A stretch of DNA of 64,000 bases from Lachnospiraceae bacterium (GTDB lineage: Bacteria > Bacillota > Clostridia > Lachnospirales > Lachnospiraceae), in contig JAKSRY010000007.1 of NCBI GenBank assembly GCA_024403415.1, positions 1-64,000 of the forward strand, in the 5' to 3' direction. The notes beneath the pieces are model-generated. The model saw only the letters and a list, made by a program, of their open reading frames with translations. It made no database searches and was not told the origin of the DNA. Below, in pieces: positions 52,415-61,974 of this stretch (positions are counted from its first letter, which is position 1; each line of letters opens with the position of its first letter). Both the position numbers and the translations under genes were made by a program.

Positions 52415-54493
52415 ATGGGTTATACACCTATTACATTAACTGAAGAAGACATTATTCACCACCTGCCTGAGACTATTGGGCAGGTTTCATTAAATTATGA
52501 TTTTTATCCGGGTGAGGATAAATATTCAGATGGAGCTATTGAAGATGAACTGCTTGAAATTGCGAGCAGTTGTTCCAGAATGGAATATCCGCAGATAATC
52601 GAGGAAAAGAAAAAATGGCCAATCCTTTACCATTTATCTCCGGTACGTGGAAATATTGTGGATTTTCTACCCATCACATCAAAGGATAAGGTTTTGGAGA
52701 TTGGTTCAGGTTGCGGTGCAATTACTGATACCTTGTCTAAAAAGGCTCATAGCGTGACCTGCGTTGATCTTTCCAAAAAAAGAAGCTTTGTTAATGCAAA
52801 CAGAAACCATGATCGTAACAATATTACAATTCATGTTGGTAATTTTAAGGATATTGAGCCTACCTTAGATACTGACTTTGATTATGTATGTCTGATAGGT
52901 GTATTTGAATATGGAGCTTCGTATATTCCTACTGAAACACCATATGAAGATTTTTTGAATATTATTCTTAAACACGTAAAGAAGAATGGTCGAGTAATTA
53001 TAGCCATTGAAAATAAGTTTGGACTTAAATACTGGGCAGGGTGTGCAGAAGATCATAACGGTGAATACTATTCTTCAATCGAAGGATATCCGAATGGCGG
53101 CAGTGCGCGAACCTTTACCCGTCAGGGCTTGGAAAAAATATTTAAGAAATGTGGTGTAGATGAATATTCATTCTATTATCCGTATCCGGACTATAAGCTT
53201 ATGCATACGTTATATTCGGATAAAAGGCTTCCGCAGAAGGGAGAATTGACAGATAACACCTGTAATTATGATAGGAACAGGCTTAAAACCTTCAATGAGA
53301 GCTTTACTTTTGACTCAATTATAGAGGATGATGAGTTTCCTATGTTTAGTAATTCGTATCTGGCGATTATTGGACCTGATATTGATACTAAATATGTTAA
53401 GTTCTCTAATGACAGAAAAGAAGAGTATGCCATAAGAACTGAAATAACAGTTGATGAAGTGATTAAAGTTCCTATGGATATGAAAGCCAGAAATCATCTA
53501 AAGAGGATGGCTGAAGCGTATACCAAATTGAAAGCCAGATATGAGGGTTCAGGACTTAAAATCAATAAATGTGTATTTGATGACGATACAGGAATTGCCC
53601 ATTTCGAATTTGAAAAAGGAATCTCTCTTGAAGTTTTGATGGATGAAGCCCTGTTTAATAAAGATTTTAAGAAATTTGAAGAATTATTTGATAAATATTA
53701 TGAATATGTTTCCTACAATACAGCTGCCGGAATTACAAATTATGACATGATATTTGCAAACATACTTGTATCTGATGAATGTTGGACAGTTATAGACTAC
53801 GAGTGGACTTTTGATGCGAATAAAACGTCAGAAGAGGTAGCTTATAGGGCACTTTACTGCTATTTGTTGGAAAATCAGCGTCGAAACTGTTTTGATTTTA
53901 GTAAACTGACCGGCAAAATTGGAATTACAGAGGAAATGGCCGAATTATTCAGAGAAAGGGAAAAGACCTTCCAAAAGAGTGTGACGGGCAATCGTGAATC
54001 ACTTGGTGAAATCAGAGCTACAATTGGAACCTATGTGATTGATACAGTAGAACTGGCAGAAAAAGAACTAAAACGTATAGTAAATGAACGTATCCAGGTA
54101 TATTTTGATAATGGAGAAGGCTATTCAGAACAGAATTCAAAATATATACCTGATGTATATAAGGATAAAAACCATATTGAAGCAGATATTGAATTTGATG
54201 GAAACGTAAAAATGTTAAGAATTGATCCTGCAGATTTCAGGGCCGTGGTGAAGATAAACGAACTTGTCATCAATGGAATTAACGTTTTGGACAATAAAAA
54301 ATTCATACAGACTAATGGAAAAACCATAAAATATGGCACATATGTCTTTAATACAGAGGATCCGAACATAAATTTAAGGTTAAATGAAGTTTTAATCAAG
54401 GGTGAAAACGTATTACATATAGATATGGAAGTGATTCCTGTGTCTGCGGAGATTGCGTTGGATATTTCGAATTCGATTAAGAAATTGTTTTAA
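52415..54493 (+). CDS. Methyltransferase-kinase fusion, WbdD-like chain-terminator candidate
   Basis: A 692-residue protein. Residues about 60-270: class I SAM methyltransferase with motif I VLEIGSGCGAITDTL (from residue 93) and the acidic VTCVDLS strand. Residues about 335-510: a kinase-like domain with N-lobe-like KFSNDRKEEYAIRTE, a catalytic loop NYDMIFANIL (Asp444, Asn449) and a metal-binding VIDYEW (Asp461). Residues about 515-550 are helical; 570-690 form a beta-rich domain (FDGNVKMLRIDPADFRAVV). Length and order match WbdD, which ends O-antigen chains by phosphorylation and methylation. No gap separates it from the Wzt-like gene. The methyltransferase call is firm; the kinase call rests on motif reading. 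Confidence 0.8.
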   Translation: MGYTPITLTEEDIIHHLPETIGQVSLNYDFYPGEDKYSDGAIEDELLEIASSCSRMEYPQIIEEKKKWPILYHLSPVRGNIVDFLPITSKDKVLEIGSGCGAITDTLSKKAHSVTCVDLSKKRSFVNANRNHDRNNITIHVGNFKDIEPTLDTDFDYVCLIGVFEYGASYIPTETPYEDFLNIILKHVKKNGRVIIAIENKFGLKYWAGCAEDHNGEYYSSIEGYPNGGSARTFTRQGLEKIFKKCGVDEYSFYYPYPDYKLMHTLYSDKRLPQKGELTDNTCNYDRNRLKTFNESFTFDSIIEDDEFPMFSNSYLAIIGPDIDTKYVKFSNDRKEEYAIRTEITVDEVIKVPMDMKARNHLKRMAEAYTKLKARYEGSGLKINKCVFDDDTGIAHFEFEKGISLEVLMDEALFNKDFKKFEELFDKYYEYVSYNTAAGITNYDMIFANILVSDECWTVIDYEWTFDANKTSEEVAYRALYCYLLENQRRNCFDFSKLTGKIGITEEMAELFREREKTFQKSVTGNRESLGEIRATIGTYVIDTVELAEKELKRIVNERIQVYFDNGEGYSEQNSKYIPDVYKDKNHIEADIEFDGNVKMLRIDPADFRAVVKINELVINGINVLDNKKFIQTNGKTIKYGTYVFNTEDPNINLRLNEVLIKGENVLHIDMEVIPVSAEIALDISNSIKKLF

Positions 54494-54535
54494 AAATGGT
54501 AAAAAAGTGGTTTAAATACAGGAGTTGTTAAACTG

Positions 54536-56755
54536 ATGAACCCTAAACGTCTTGTAAAAGAACTGTTGATTGCAAAATGCGAAAATAGCTATAAAAAGCA
54601 AGTAAAGTCCAAAAAAACGGATTATTCTAAATGGATTAAAGAGCAGGAAGAAGCACTTTTAAAGAATAGTCAGTCAAAATTATCCAAAATAAATTGTCAG
54701 ACAATTGATTTACAAACGAATGAAACTGACGGAGAAAATTCAAAAAATGAAAGCGGACTTGCAGAATATGGTAAATTATGTAAACTAATCGCGATTTCAG
54801 ACAGGGATAAGTCAGAAAATTGTGTGACAAATTGCATTCTTTATGCAGGAAGGAATCCCTCCGATTTACAAAAATCGTTAAAAAATGTGAAAGAACCGAT
54901 TGAGATAGTGATTTTTCAAAAAAATGAAGGTTTATTCACAGATTTCGCATTTGAATTAGTTTACGATACATTTAACAAAAACAAAAATCAAATCATGATT
55001 TACTCAGATGAGGATGTGATTGATTCTGAGGGGGAAAGGTCTCAACCCTGGTTTAAGCCTGACTGGGCCCCGGAAGACTTTACTTCCTTTGACTATTTTG
55101 GAAGTTTTGTAGCTATACGAGCAGAGATATTAAAAAATTACAATCTGGATAACTTTGGTTCTATATATGAATTGGAATTTAATGTTTTAAAAGACAATGG
55201 TGCATTTACAAAACATGTGACAGATTCGGTTGTAGGACATATAGCTCATGCTCTATATCATACGAGAAATGTTTCCGGTTATGAAAGCATTGAAAAGAAC
55301 CTGTTAAAATATGAAGCTGCAAGTGAATTCTTTAACCAAATTCGTGAAAATATACCATCCCATGTATCAATTATAATACCATCCAAGGATCATCCCGAGG
55401 TTTTGCGCCGGTGTCTTGAGTCACTGACGAATAAAACAGTTCTTCATAATAACAGAGATTACGAGATAATAGTTGTAGATAATGGAAGCAATGACGAAAA
55501 TCGTAAAGAATATGAGAAATTAGTTAATGAAATAAAAATAACATGCGGTATTAAAAGCGAATACCACCATGATTCATACGCATTCAACTTCTCAAAGATG
55601 TGCAATTATGGAGCTTCAAAGGCTTCAGGCAACTATTACCTCTTTCTTAATGACGATATGGAAATCGTTGATGAAAAATGGCTTAACAGAATGCTTGATA
55701 TGGCAACATTGTCATACGCAGGTGCCGTCGGAGCTAAACTTTTATATCCACCTTCAAGGAACGTGGAAACCAAAGTTTATGATTACGATGATGTAATTCA
55801 GCATGCAGGAATAACTAATTTAAGAATTGGTCCGGCGCATAAATTGCAGTTTATGTCCGATTCTACAGATCATTACTATGGAAGAAACCGTTTTTGTCAT
55901 GATATGATGGGGGTAACAGGAGCATGTCTTCTGGTAAAGAAATCCATTTTTGATGAAGTTGATGGTTTTGACGAGAATCTTGCAGTAGCTTTTAATGATG
56001 TTGATCTTTGCTACAAAATATATGAAGCCGGTTTTTATAATATAGAATGTAATGACATTATTCTGTATCACCATGAATCTTTGAGCAGAGGAAATGATGC
56101 TGAATCAAAGGAGAAACAATTAAGACTGAATCGCGAAAAGGACTATCTGTATGAGAAGCATCAGAATCTATATGGAAAAGATCCTTATTACAATGTAAAT
56201 TTAACCACAGACATGCTAGAGAATGAGTATGGTCCTAAATATCATTATGAGGTTAATTTACAAGGAGATTTCAGCATCCCTTCGGAAATAACCGATGTTA
56301 TTAAGGATGTAAATGAAGATAAGTGTGTAAGAATTGGCATGGAATGTGCCATGGATATATATAAATGGAAATATGGGGTATCCAGACAGAAGTGTCCGAT
56401 TGAACCGACAGAGAATGATTTGGGCTTCTATTTCAGAGGTTATTCCTTTGTTATAGGCGCGAATAACGCATGCTATAATAAGACGCTTTTAATGAAAAAT
56501 CTCAGTACTGGCGCGGTTTTTGGCGTGGATGTGGAATTGGAGTACAGACCTGATATCAAAAAGAACCTTAGGGATCAGCTAAATGTAGATTTAACAGGAT
56601 ATTCCGCTAAAATTGCGCTGGATTCGATTCCGCAGGGTGAATACTTATTTGGAATGTATGTTAAGGATAAGACATCCAAACAGCAGTTGCTTAACTGGAG
56701 TTCATGGACTATAGATACTAAATCTTCAAGTGTAGGAGAAACATATGGATTATAA
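54536..56755 (+). CDS. Large GT2 glycosyltransferase with incomplete first domain
   Basis: 739 residues. The N-terminal 130 residues are charged and helical. Residues about 125-250 hold only the second half of a GT2 domain (MIYSDEDVIDSEGERSQPWF, FGSFVAIRAEIL) with no nucleotide-binding opening, so this domain seems inactive. A complete GT2 domain follows (about 275-520): SIIIPSKDHPEVLRRCL, VVDNGSND, FLNDDMEI, VTGACLLVKK, FNDVDLCYKI. The C-terminal 140 residues form a beta-rich domain similar in pattern to Wzt_C-type modules. Rhamnosyltransferases of rhamnan clusters have this double-domain plan. It overlaps the next gene by 11 nt. Confidence 0.87.
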   Translation: MNPKRLVKELLIAKCENSYKKQVKSKKTDYSKWIKEQEEALLKNSQSKLSKINCQTIDLQTNETDGENSKNESGLAEYGKLCKLIAISDRDKSENCVTNCILYAGRNPSDLQKSLKNVKEPIEIVIFQKNEGLFTDFAFELVYDTFNKNKNQIMIYSDEDVIDSEGERSQPWFKPDWAPEDFTSFDYFGSFVAIRAEILKNYNLDNFGSIYELEFNVLKDNGAFTKHVTDSVVGHIAHALYHTRNVSGYESIEKNLLKYEAASEFFNQIRENIPSHVSIIIPSKDHPEVLRRCLESLTNKTVLHNNRDYEIIVVDNGSNDENRKEYEKLVNEIKITCGIKSEYHHDSYAFNFSKMCNYGASKASGNYYLFLNDDMEIVDEKWLNRMLDMATLSYAGAVGAKLLYPPSRNVETKVYDYDDVIQHAGITNLRIGPAHKLQFMSDSTDHYYGRNRFCHDMMGVTGACLLVKKSIFDEVDGFDENLAVAFNDVDLCYKIYEAGFYNIECNDIILYHHESLSRGNDAESKEKQLRLNREKDYLYEKHQNLYGKDPYYNVNLTTDMLENEYGPKYHYEVNLQGDFSIPSEITDVIKDVNEDKCVRIGMECAMDIYKWKYGVSRQKCPIEPTENDLGFYFRGYSFVIGANNACYNKTLLMKNLSTGAVFGVDVELEYRPDIKKNLRDQLNVDLTGYSAKIALDSIPQGEYLFGMYVKDKTSKQQLLNWSSWTIDTKSSSVGETYGL

Positions 56756-58721
56756 GGAACAATATGAAGCAGAACATTTAAGGAATGCTGACCTTGCAGG
56801 AAGGGTTGCTGAACTTGAAGCCAAAGTGGATGATTTGGAATTCAAGCTTAACCGTATTAAGACTAATCCTATTTGGAAAGCATCGGGACCGTTTCGTAAA
56901 GCCATGCATTTTAGCGCAAGACAATTGAGACGAATTAAGAATTGCGGATCAATAAGCGGTATTCGGGCCAAGATTAAATATAAAAAGAATGAAAAGATTG
57001 CCATGCAGCAGTTTGGAACTAAAAGCTTTCCGGATGAAGCAAGAAGGAAAATTGAAGAGGAAACGGTATTTGACAATGCAGTAAAGATAAGTATTCTGGT
57101 ACCTCTTTATAATACGCCGGAAGAGTTTTTACGTGAAATGATTGATTCAGTTAAGAATCAGACATATTCAAACTGGGAGCTTTGCCTTGCCGACGGATCC
57201 GACGATAAGCATGACTATGTTGAAAAGGTTGTTGCCGAATACATAGAAAAAGACACTGCTGATAACAAAAATAACACGCGTATTGTTTATAAAAAGCTTG
57301 AAAAGAACGAAGGAATTTCAGGAAATACCAACCAGTGTCTGAAACTTGCAACTGGAGAGTATATCGGACTTTTTGATCATGATGATATTCTTCATCCGTC
57401 TGTTCTGTTTGAATACGTAAAGGCTATTAATGAGAAGAATGCAGACTATCTTTACTGTGACGAAACAACATTTAAGTCCGGAAGTATAGACAAAATGCTT
57501 ACAATGCATTTCAAACCGGATTATGCAATAGATAATCTGAGAGCCAACAATTATATCTGCCATTTCAGTGTATTTAAGAGAACTCTGCTTGATGGTGATG
57601 AACTGTTCAGGTCTCAGTTTGACGGAAGTCAGGATCATGACATGATTTTGAGACTGACTGATAAGGCACAGAATATAGTCCATATTCCAAGACTTATGTA
57701 TTACTGGAGATGTCACGAGGGGTCTGTTGCTTCCAATATAGAAGCAAAGCCATATGCAATTGAAGCAGCAAGAGGTGCCGTGGCAGATCATTTGAGAAGA
57801 CATGGATACGATCACTTTAAGATTACTTCAACGAGAGCTTTTGAAACAATTTTTAAGATCCGTTATGAAATAATCGGAACACCGCTTATTTCCATAGTTA
57901 TTCCGAATAAAGACCATATTGATGATCTTTCCAGATGTATCAATTCAATTCTTGAAAAATCCACATATGACAATTATGAAATTATCGTAGTGGAGAATAA
58001 CAGTCAGGAAGACAAAACCTTTGAATACTACAAGCAAATTCAGGAAAATGCAAAAATAACAGTTGTTACATATGAGAATAAAGGCGCTAAATTCAATTAT
58101 TCTAAGGTAGTAAACTATGGTGAGTCTTTCGCGAAGGGTGAATATGTTCTACTTCTTAATAATGATATAGAAGTAATAACTGTTAACTGGCTGGAAGAAC
58201 TGCTTATGTATGCCCAGCGTGAAGACGTAGCCTGTGTTGGGGCCAAACTGTATTATCCTAACAAGACTATTCAGCATGCAGGAGTTGTTCTTGGGCTTGG
58301 GGCTCACAGAACGGCAGGACACAGTCATTATATGCAGCACAGGGAAAATCTTGGATATATGGGAAGACTGTGTTACACACAGGATGTATCAGCAGTGACA
58401 GGTGCATGCCTTCTTGTGAAAAAGTCGTTATATGATCTCGTTGACGGACTTTCGGAAGACTTTGAAATATCGCTTAACGACGTTGACTTTTGTCTTAAGT
58501 TAAGGGAAAAGGGTTATCTTAATGTATTTACACCTTTTGCAGAATTATATCATTATGAGTCTGCTTCGAGAGGATCGGATCTTACGGGCGAAAATGCAGA
58601 CAGGTACAACAGGGAGTCTGAACAGTTTAGAAATAAATGGGCTTCGATTCTTGAAAAGGGAGACCCGTATTATAATCCAAATTTTTCATTAGATAAAAGT
58701 GATTTTTCACTTAAAATATGA
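56745..58721 (+). CDS. Bidomain GT2 glycosyltransferase (rhamnan/O-antigen type)
   Basis: 658 residues: an N-terminal coiled coil (about 8-45), a first GT2 domain (about 112-330) with ISILVPLYNTPEEFL, FDHDDIL and GSQDHDMILRL, and a second GT2 domain (about 380-615) with ISIVIPNKDHIDDLSRC, LLLNNDIEV, VSAVTGACLLVKKSLY and LNDVDFCLKLREKGY. Both DXD-like metal motifs are intact, unlike the gene before it. Such proteins add two successive linkages of a repeating unit. No TM helix. It starts inside the end of the previous gene, so translation is coupled. Confidence 0.92.
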   Translation: MDYKEQYEAEHLRNADLAGRVAELEAKVDDLEFKLNRIKTNPIWKASGPFRKAMHFSARQLRRIKNCGSISGIRAKIKYKKNEKIAMQQFGTKSFPDEARRKIEEETVFDNAVKISILVPLYNTPEEFLREMIDSVKNQTYSNWELCLADGSDDKHDYVEKVVAEYIEKDTADNKNNTRIVYKKLEKNEGISGNTNQCLKLATGEYIGLFDHDDILHPSVLFEYVKAINEKNADYLYCDETTFKSGSIDKMLTMHFKPDYAIDNLRANNYICHFSVFKRTLLDGDELFRSQFDGSQDHDMILRLTDKAQNIVHIPRLMYYWRCHEGSVASNIEAKPYAIEAARGAVADHLRRHGYDHFKITSTRAFETIFKIRYEIIGTPLISIVIPNKDHIDDLSRCINSILEKSTYDNYEIIVVENNSQEDKTFEYYKQIQENAKITVVTYENKGAKFNYSKVVNYGESFAKGEYVLLLNNDIEVITVNWLEELLMYAQREDVACVGAKLYYPNKTIQHAGVVLGLGAHRTAGHSHYMQHRENLGYMGRLCYTQDVSAVTGACLLVKKSLYDLVDGLSEDFEISLNDVDFCLKLREKGYLNVFTPFAELYHYESASRGSDLTGENADRYNRESEQFRNKWASILEKGDPYYNPNFSLDKSDFSLKI

Positions 58722-58727
58722 TAAAAT
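58717..58727 (+). promoter_or_regulatory. Extended -10 promoter for the phosphohexomutase gene
   Basis: TATGATAAAAT overlaps the stop of the preceding glycosyltransferase gene; the start near 58734 leaves a leader of about 29 nt containing AAAGGAG. Confidence 0.65.
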
Positions 58728-58762
58728 TTAGGATAATGTGCATCTTGTAAAGGAGATATGAA

Positions 58763-60484
58763 ATGAATTACAAAGAACAGTATGATTTTTGGCTCAAGGA
58801 TTCGTATTTTGACGAAGAAACCCGTAATGAACTTAATGCAATTAAAGATGATGAAAAGGAAATCGAAGACAGATTCTATAAGGAACTTGAATTTGGAACA
58901 GGTGGTTTAAGAGGTGTTATCGGTGCCGGCTTAAACAGAATGAATGTTTATACCGTAAGAAAGGCAACCCAGGGTCTTGCCAACTTCATTAAGAAGAGTG
59001 GAGCGCAGGATAAGGGAGTTGCTATCGCATATGATTCAAGAAGAATGAGTCCCGAATTTGCTGATGTTGCTGCATTATGTCTTAATGCAAACGGAATCAA
59101 GGCTTATGTTTTTGATTCACTACGTCCGACTCCGGAACTTTCTTTTGCACTTAGATATCTTAAGTGTACCGCAGGTATTGTTGTAACTGCTTCTCATAAT
59201 CCTCCGGAGTACAATGGTTATAAGGTGTACTGGGAAGATGGTGCACAGGTTACACCACCATACGACACAGATATTATTAATGAAGTTAAAGCAATTACAG
59301 ATATTACAACACCACTTACCATGAGTCTTGAGGATGCTAAGGCTGCCGGACTCTATGTTGTAATTGGATCTGAAATTGATGACAAATATATGGAAGAGCT
59401 TAAAAAGCAGATTATTCATCCTGAAATCATCAAGGAAATGGCTAATGACATCAAGATTGTTTATTCTCCTTTCCATGGAACAGGTAACATCCCTGTAAGA
59501 AGAATTCTTAGTGAATTAGGTTTCAAGAATGTATATGTTGTTCCGGAACAGGAACTCCCGGATCCTGATTTTACAACTCTTGATTATCCTAATCCGGAGG
59601 ATCCAAAAGCTTTTGAACTTGCTCTTAAGCTTGCAAAAGAAAAGAATGCGGATGTAGTTCTCGCAACAGACCCTGATGCGGACAGACTTGGTATTTACGC
59701 TTTAGACAGTAAGACCGGTGAATATATGCCATTTACAGGAAATATGTCAGGTATGGTTATTGCAGAGTACATATTCAGAGAAAGAATGGCAACAGGTACA
59801 ATGCCTGAAAATCCTGCTCTTGTTACAACAATAGTAACAACAAATATGGCACGTGCAATTGCAAATAAATATAACCTCAAGTTTATCGAAGTACTGACAG
59901 GATTTAAGTACATCGGTGAACAGATTAAGATCTTTAAGCGCGATAATACATATAACTATGTATTTGGTCTTGAAGAATCATACGGATGCCTTGCAGGAAC
60001 TCATGCAAGAGATAAGGATGCTGTAGTTGCAGTTATGTGCCTTTGTGAAGTTGCAGCATGGTGTAAGAAGCAGGGAATTACTCTTTGGGATCAGATGATT
60101 AATCTCTATAAGGAGTATGGTTACTTCAAGGAAACTCAGTACACAATCACTCTTAAGGGACTTGATGGAGCTCAGAAGATTCGTGAGATTATGGATAAGT
60201 TAAGAAATAATCCTCCTAAGAAGCTTGCTGATTATGACGTAGTTGAATTTAGAGATTACGATCAGAATGTTTGCATCAACTATGCAAATGATACAAAGGG
60301 TGAGACAGGACTTCCAAAGTCAAATGTTCTTTATTTTGACCTTACAAAGGATGCATGGTGCTGTGCACGTCCGTCAGGAACTGAACCCAAGATTAAATTC
60401 TACATGGGTGTTAAGGGAGAATCTCTTGAAGATTCAAATAAGCTTGTTGAAGAGCTTACAGAAGCAGTTAAGGCATTAATCTAA
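58763..60484 (+). CDS. pgcA: Phosphoglucomutase/phosphomannomutase
   Basis: A 573-residue alpha-D-phosphohexomutase of the PgcA type that interconverts glucose-6-phosphate and glucose-1-phosphate. Motifs: GTGGLRGVIG, the phosphoserine loop TASHNPPEYNGYK (Ser144), metal loop ATDPDADRLG, sugar loop GLEESYGC and phosphate loop RPSGTEPKIKFY. It supplies glucose-1-phosphate to rfbA upstream. AAAGGAG lies 8 nt before the ATG. It has its own promoter and a terminator after it, so it can be expressed apart from the cluster. Confidence 0.93.
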   Translation: MNYKEQYDFWLKDSYFDEETRNELNAIKDDEKEIEDRFYKELEFGTGGLRGVIGAGLNRMNVYTVRKATQGLANFIKKSGAQDKGVAIAYDSRRMSPEFADVAALCLNANGIKAYVFDSLRPTPELSFALRYLKCTAGIVVTASHNPPEYNGYKVYWEDGAQVTPPYDTDIINEVKAITDITTPLTMSLEDAKAAGLYVVIGSEIDDKYMEELKKQIIHPEIIKEMANDIKIVYSPFHGTGNIPVRRILSELGFKNVYVVPEQELPDPDFTTLDYPNPEDPKAFELALKLAKEKNADVVLATDPDADRLGIYALDSKTGEYMPFTGNMSGMVIAEYIFRERMATGTMPENPALVTTIVTTNMARAIANKYNLKFIEVLTGFKYIGEQIKIFKRDNTYNYVFGLEESYGCLAGTHARDKDAVVAVMCLCEVAAWCKKQGITLWDQMINLYKEYGYFKETQYTITLKGLDGAQKIREIMDKLRNNPPKKLADYDVVEFRDYDQNVCINYANDTKGETGLPKSNVLYFDLTKDAWCCARPSGTEPKIKFYMGVKGESLEDSNKLVEELTEAVKALI

Positions 60485-60574
60485 TAGTGGATAAGTGTAA
60501 ACAGTCTTGCTATATATTTTGAAAAGCTGAAAAGACTTACTGCACGATTTGATAATATAATTGATTTCATAATG

Positions 60575-60606
60575 GGGCGGGTCACTAATGTTAGGCCTGC
60601 CCTTTA
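60575..60606 (+). terminator. Terminator after the phosphohexomutase gene
   Basis: GGGCGGGTC (60575-60583) pairs with GGCCTGCCC (60594-60602) with G-U pairs, followed by TTT. The next gene starts only 16 nt later, so its own promoter is unclear. The rest of the 60485-60574 gap shows nothing recognised. Confidence 0.7.
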
Positions 60607-60621
60607 TGCATAAAAGGAATA

Positions 60622-61974
60622 ATGAATTCAAATATTGTAAAAACGCTGAATTATCTTAAGAAGAACGGTCCGGTGAAGACTTTTTATGCCGTTAAAGAGC
60701 GAATGAGCGAAAACAGGCAGACAGAATATATTTATACACCGATAACCGAAGAGATTAAGAAAAAGCAGACAGATATTTCAAAAGAATATACAACAAAAGT
60801 GAGTATCCTGGTGCCGACATATGAGACTAAACCACAATTTATGGAGGCTCTTATCGATTCGGCCATATCACAGACCTACGCAAACTGGGAGCTTGTTCTT
60901 GCAGATGCTTCCAAGTCAGACATAGTTAAGGCGACTGTTGATAAATATACAGATGACAGGATCAAATATGTTCGACTGGAGGCTAATTTAGGTATATCCG
61001 GTAATTCGAATGCTGCAATTGCCCATTGCACAGGCGAATACACGGGGCTCCTTGATCATGATGACGTTCTGACAGAAGATGCGTTGTTTGAGATGGTAAG
61101 CTGCATTGAAAATTCAAAAAAGTCGGATTGCCTGCTGAAAATGATTTATTCAGATGAAGATAAGATGAATGCAGATGGAAATGAATTCTTTGATCCGAAT
61201 ATCAAGCCTGATTTTAACCTGCAGCTGCTTTTGTCCAATAATTATATATGTCATTTTCTTGTGCTTGAAACCGGGCTTCTTAAATTGCTTGGATTCAGAA
61301 AAGAATATGATGGAGCACAGGATCATGACCTTATTCTTCGAAGTGTTTCAAAACTGATGGAAGAATATGAGGAGTCATACCAAAATCGTATAGGTCACGT
61401 GGATAAAGTGCTCTATCACTGGAGAAGCCATGAAAATTCAACGGCCGGCAACCCCAAGAGTAAGCAGTATGCCTATGAAAGCGGAAAAAGAGCGGTTCAG
61501 GATTTTGTTGACAGACAAAATTGGAACGGCAAGGTGACAGATATCGAGCATATGGGCTTTTTCAGGGTTGAATATGCGCCGGATATCTTTGCAAACAGAA
61601 AAGATGTGGCGGCTGTCGGAAGACGTATTATCGGAAAAGGTGGCCTGGTTACGGATGGAATATATGATGAGCATCATTCCGTGATGTTTGAAGGCCTGAA
61701 CAGGCATCACAGTGGGGGAATTCTTCATCGTGCGGCATGCCAGATGGAAGTGCCTTATGTCAGCATCCGGAGTATGATTGTGTCAGAGACTGCAAAACCT
61801 GTTCTTGAGGATATTATTAATAAGCATTCAGCGGATGAGAATCCTGATTATAAAGCTATAAGTATTGAATTTTGTGATGTGATGAGGCAAAAAGGGTATA
61901 TATTTGTATATGACCCTAAAATGACGGTAAAGAAAAAGAATGTCCAGAACTACTTTGGTAATACCAAACATTAA
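60622..61974 (+). CDS. GT2 glycosyltransferase with decayed second domain
   Basis: 450 residues. A complete GT2 domain (about 58-300): VSILVPTYETKPQFM, GISGNSNAAIA, LLDHDDVL, YSDEDKMNADGNEFF, YDGAQDHDLILR, and the YHWRSHENSTAGN ending. Residues about 325-410 (VAAVGRRIIGKGGLVTDGIY onward) align by pattern with the middle of a second GT2 domain but lack its opening and its DXD motif, so only one active site is expected. It resembles the first half of the bidomain protein at 56745. AAAAGGA precedes the ATG. Its 3' end overlaps the next gene by 35 nt. Confidence 0.87.
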   Translation: MNSNIVKTLNYLKKNGPVKTFYAVKERMSENRQTEYIYTPITEEIKKKQTDISKEYTTKVSILVPTYETKPQFMEALIDSAISQTYANWELVLADASKSDIVKATVDKYTDDRIKYVRLEANLGISGNSNAAIAHCTGEYTGLLDHDDVLTEDALFEMVSCIENSKKSDCLLKMIYSDEDKMNADGNEFFDPNIKPDFNLQLLLSNNYICHFLVLETGLLKLLGFRKEYDGAQDHDLILRSVSKLMEEYEESYQNRIGHVDKVLYHWRSHENSTAGNPKSKQYAYESGKRAVQDFVDRQNWNGKVTDIEHMGFFRVEYAPDIFANRKDVAAVGRRIIGKGGLVTDGIYDEHHSVMFEGLNRHHSGGILHRAACQMEVPYVSIRSMIVSETAKPVLEDIINKHSADENPDYKAISIEFCDVMRQKGYIFVYDPKMTVKKKNVQNYFGNTKH

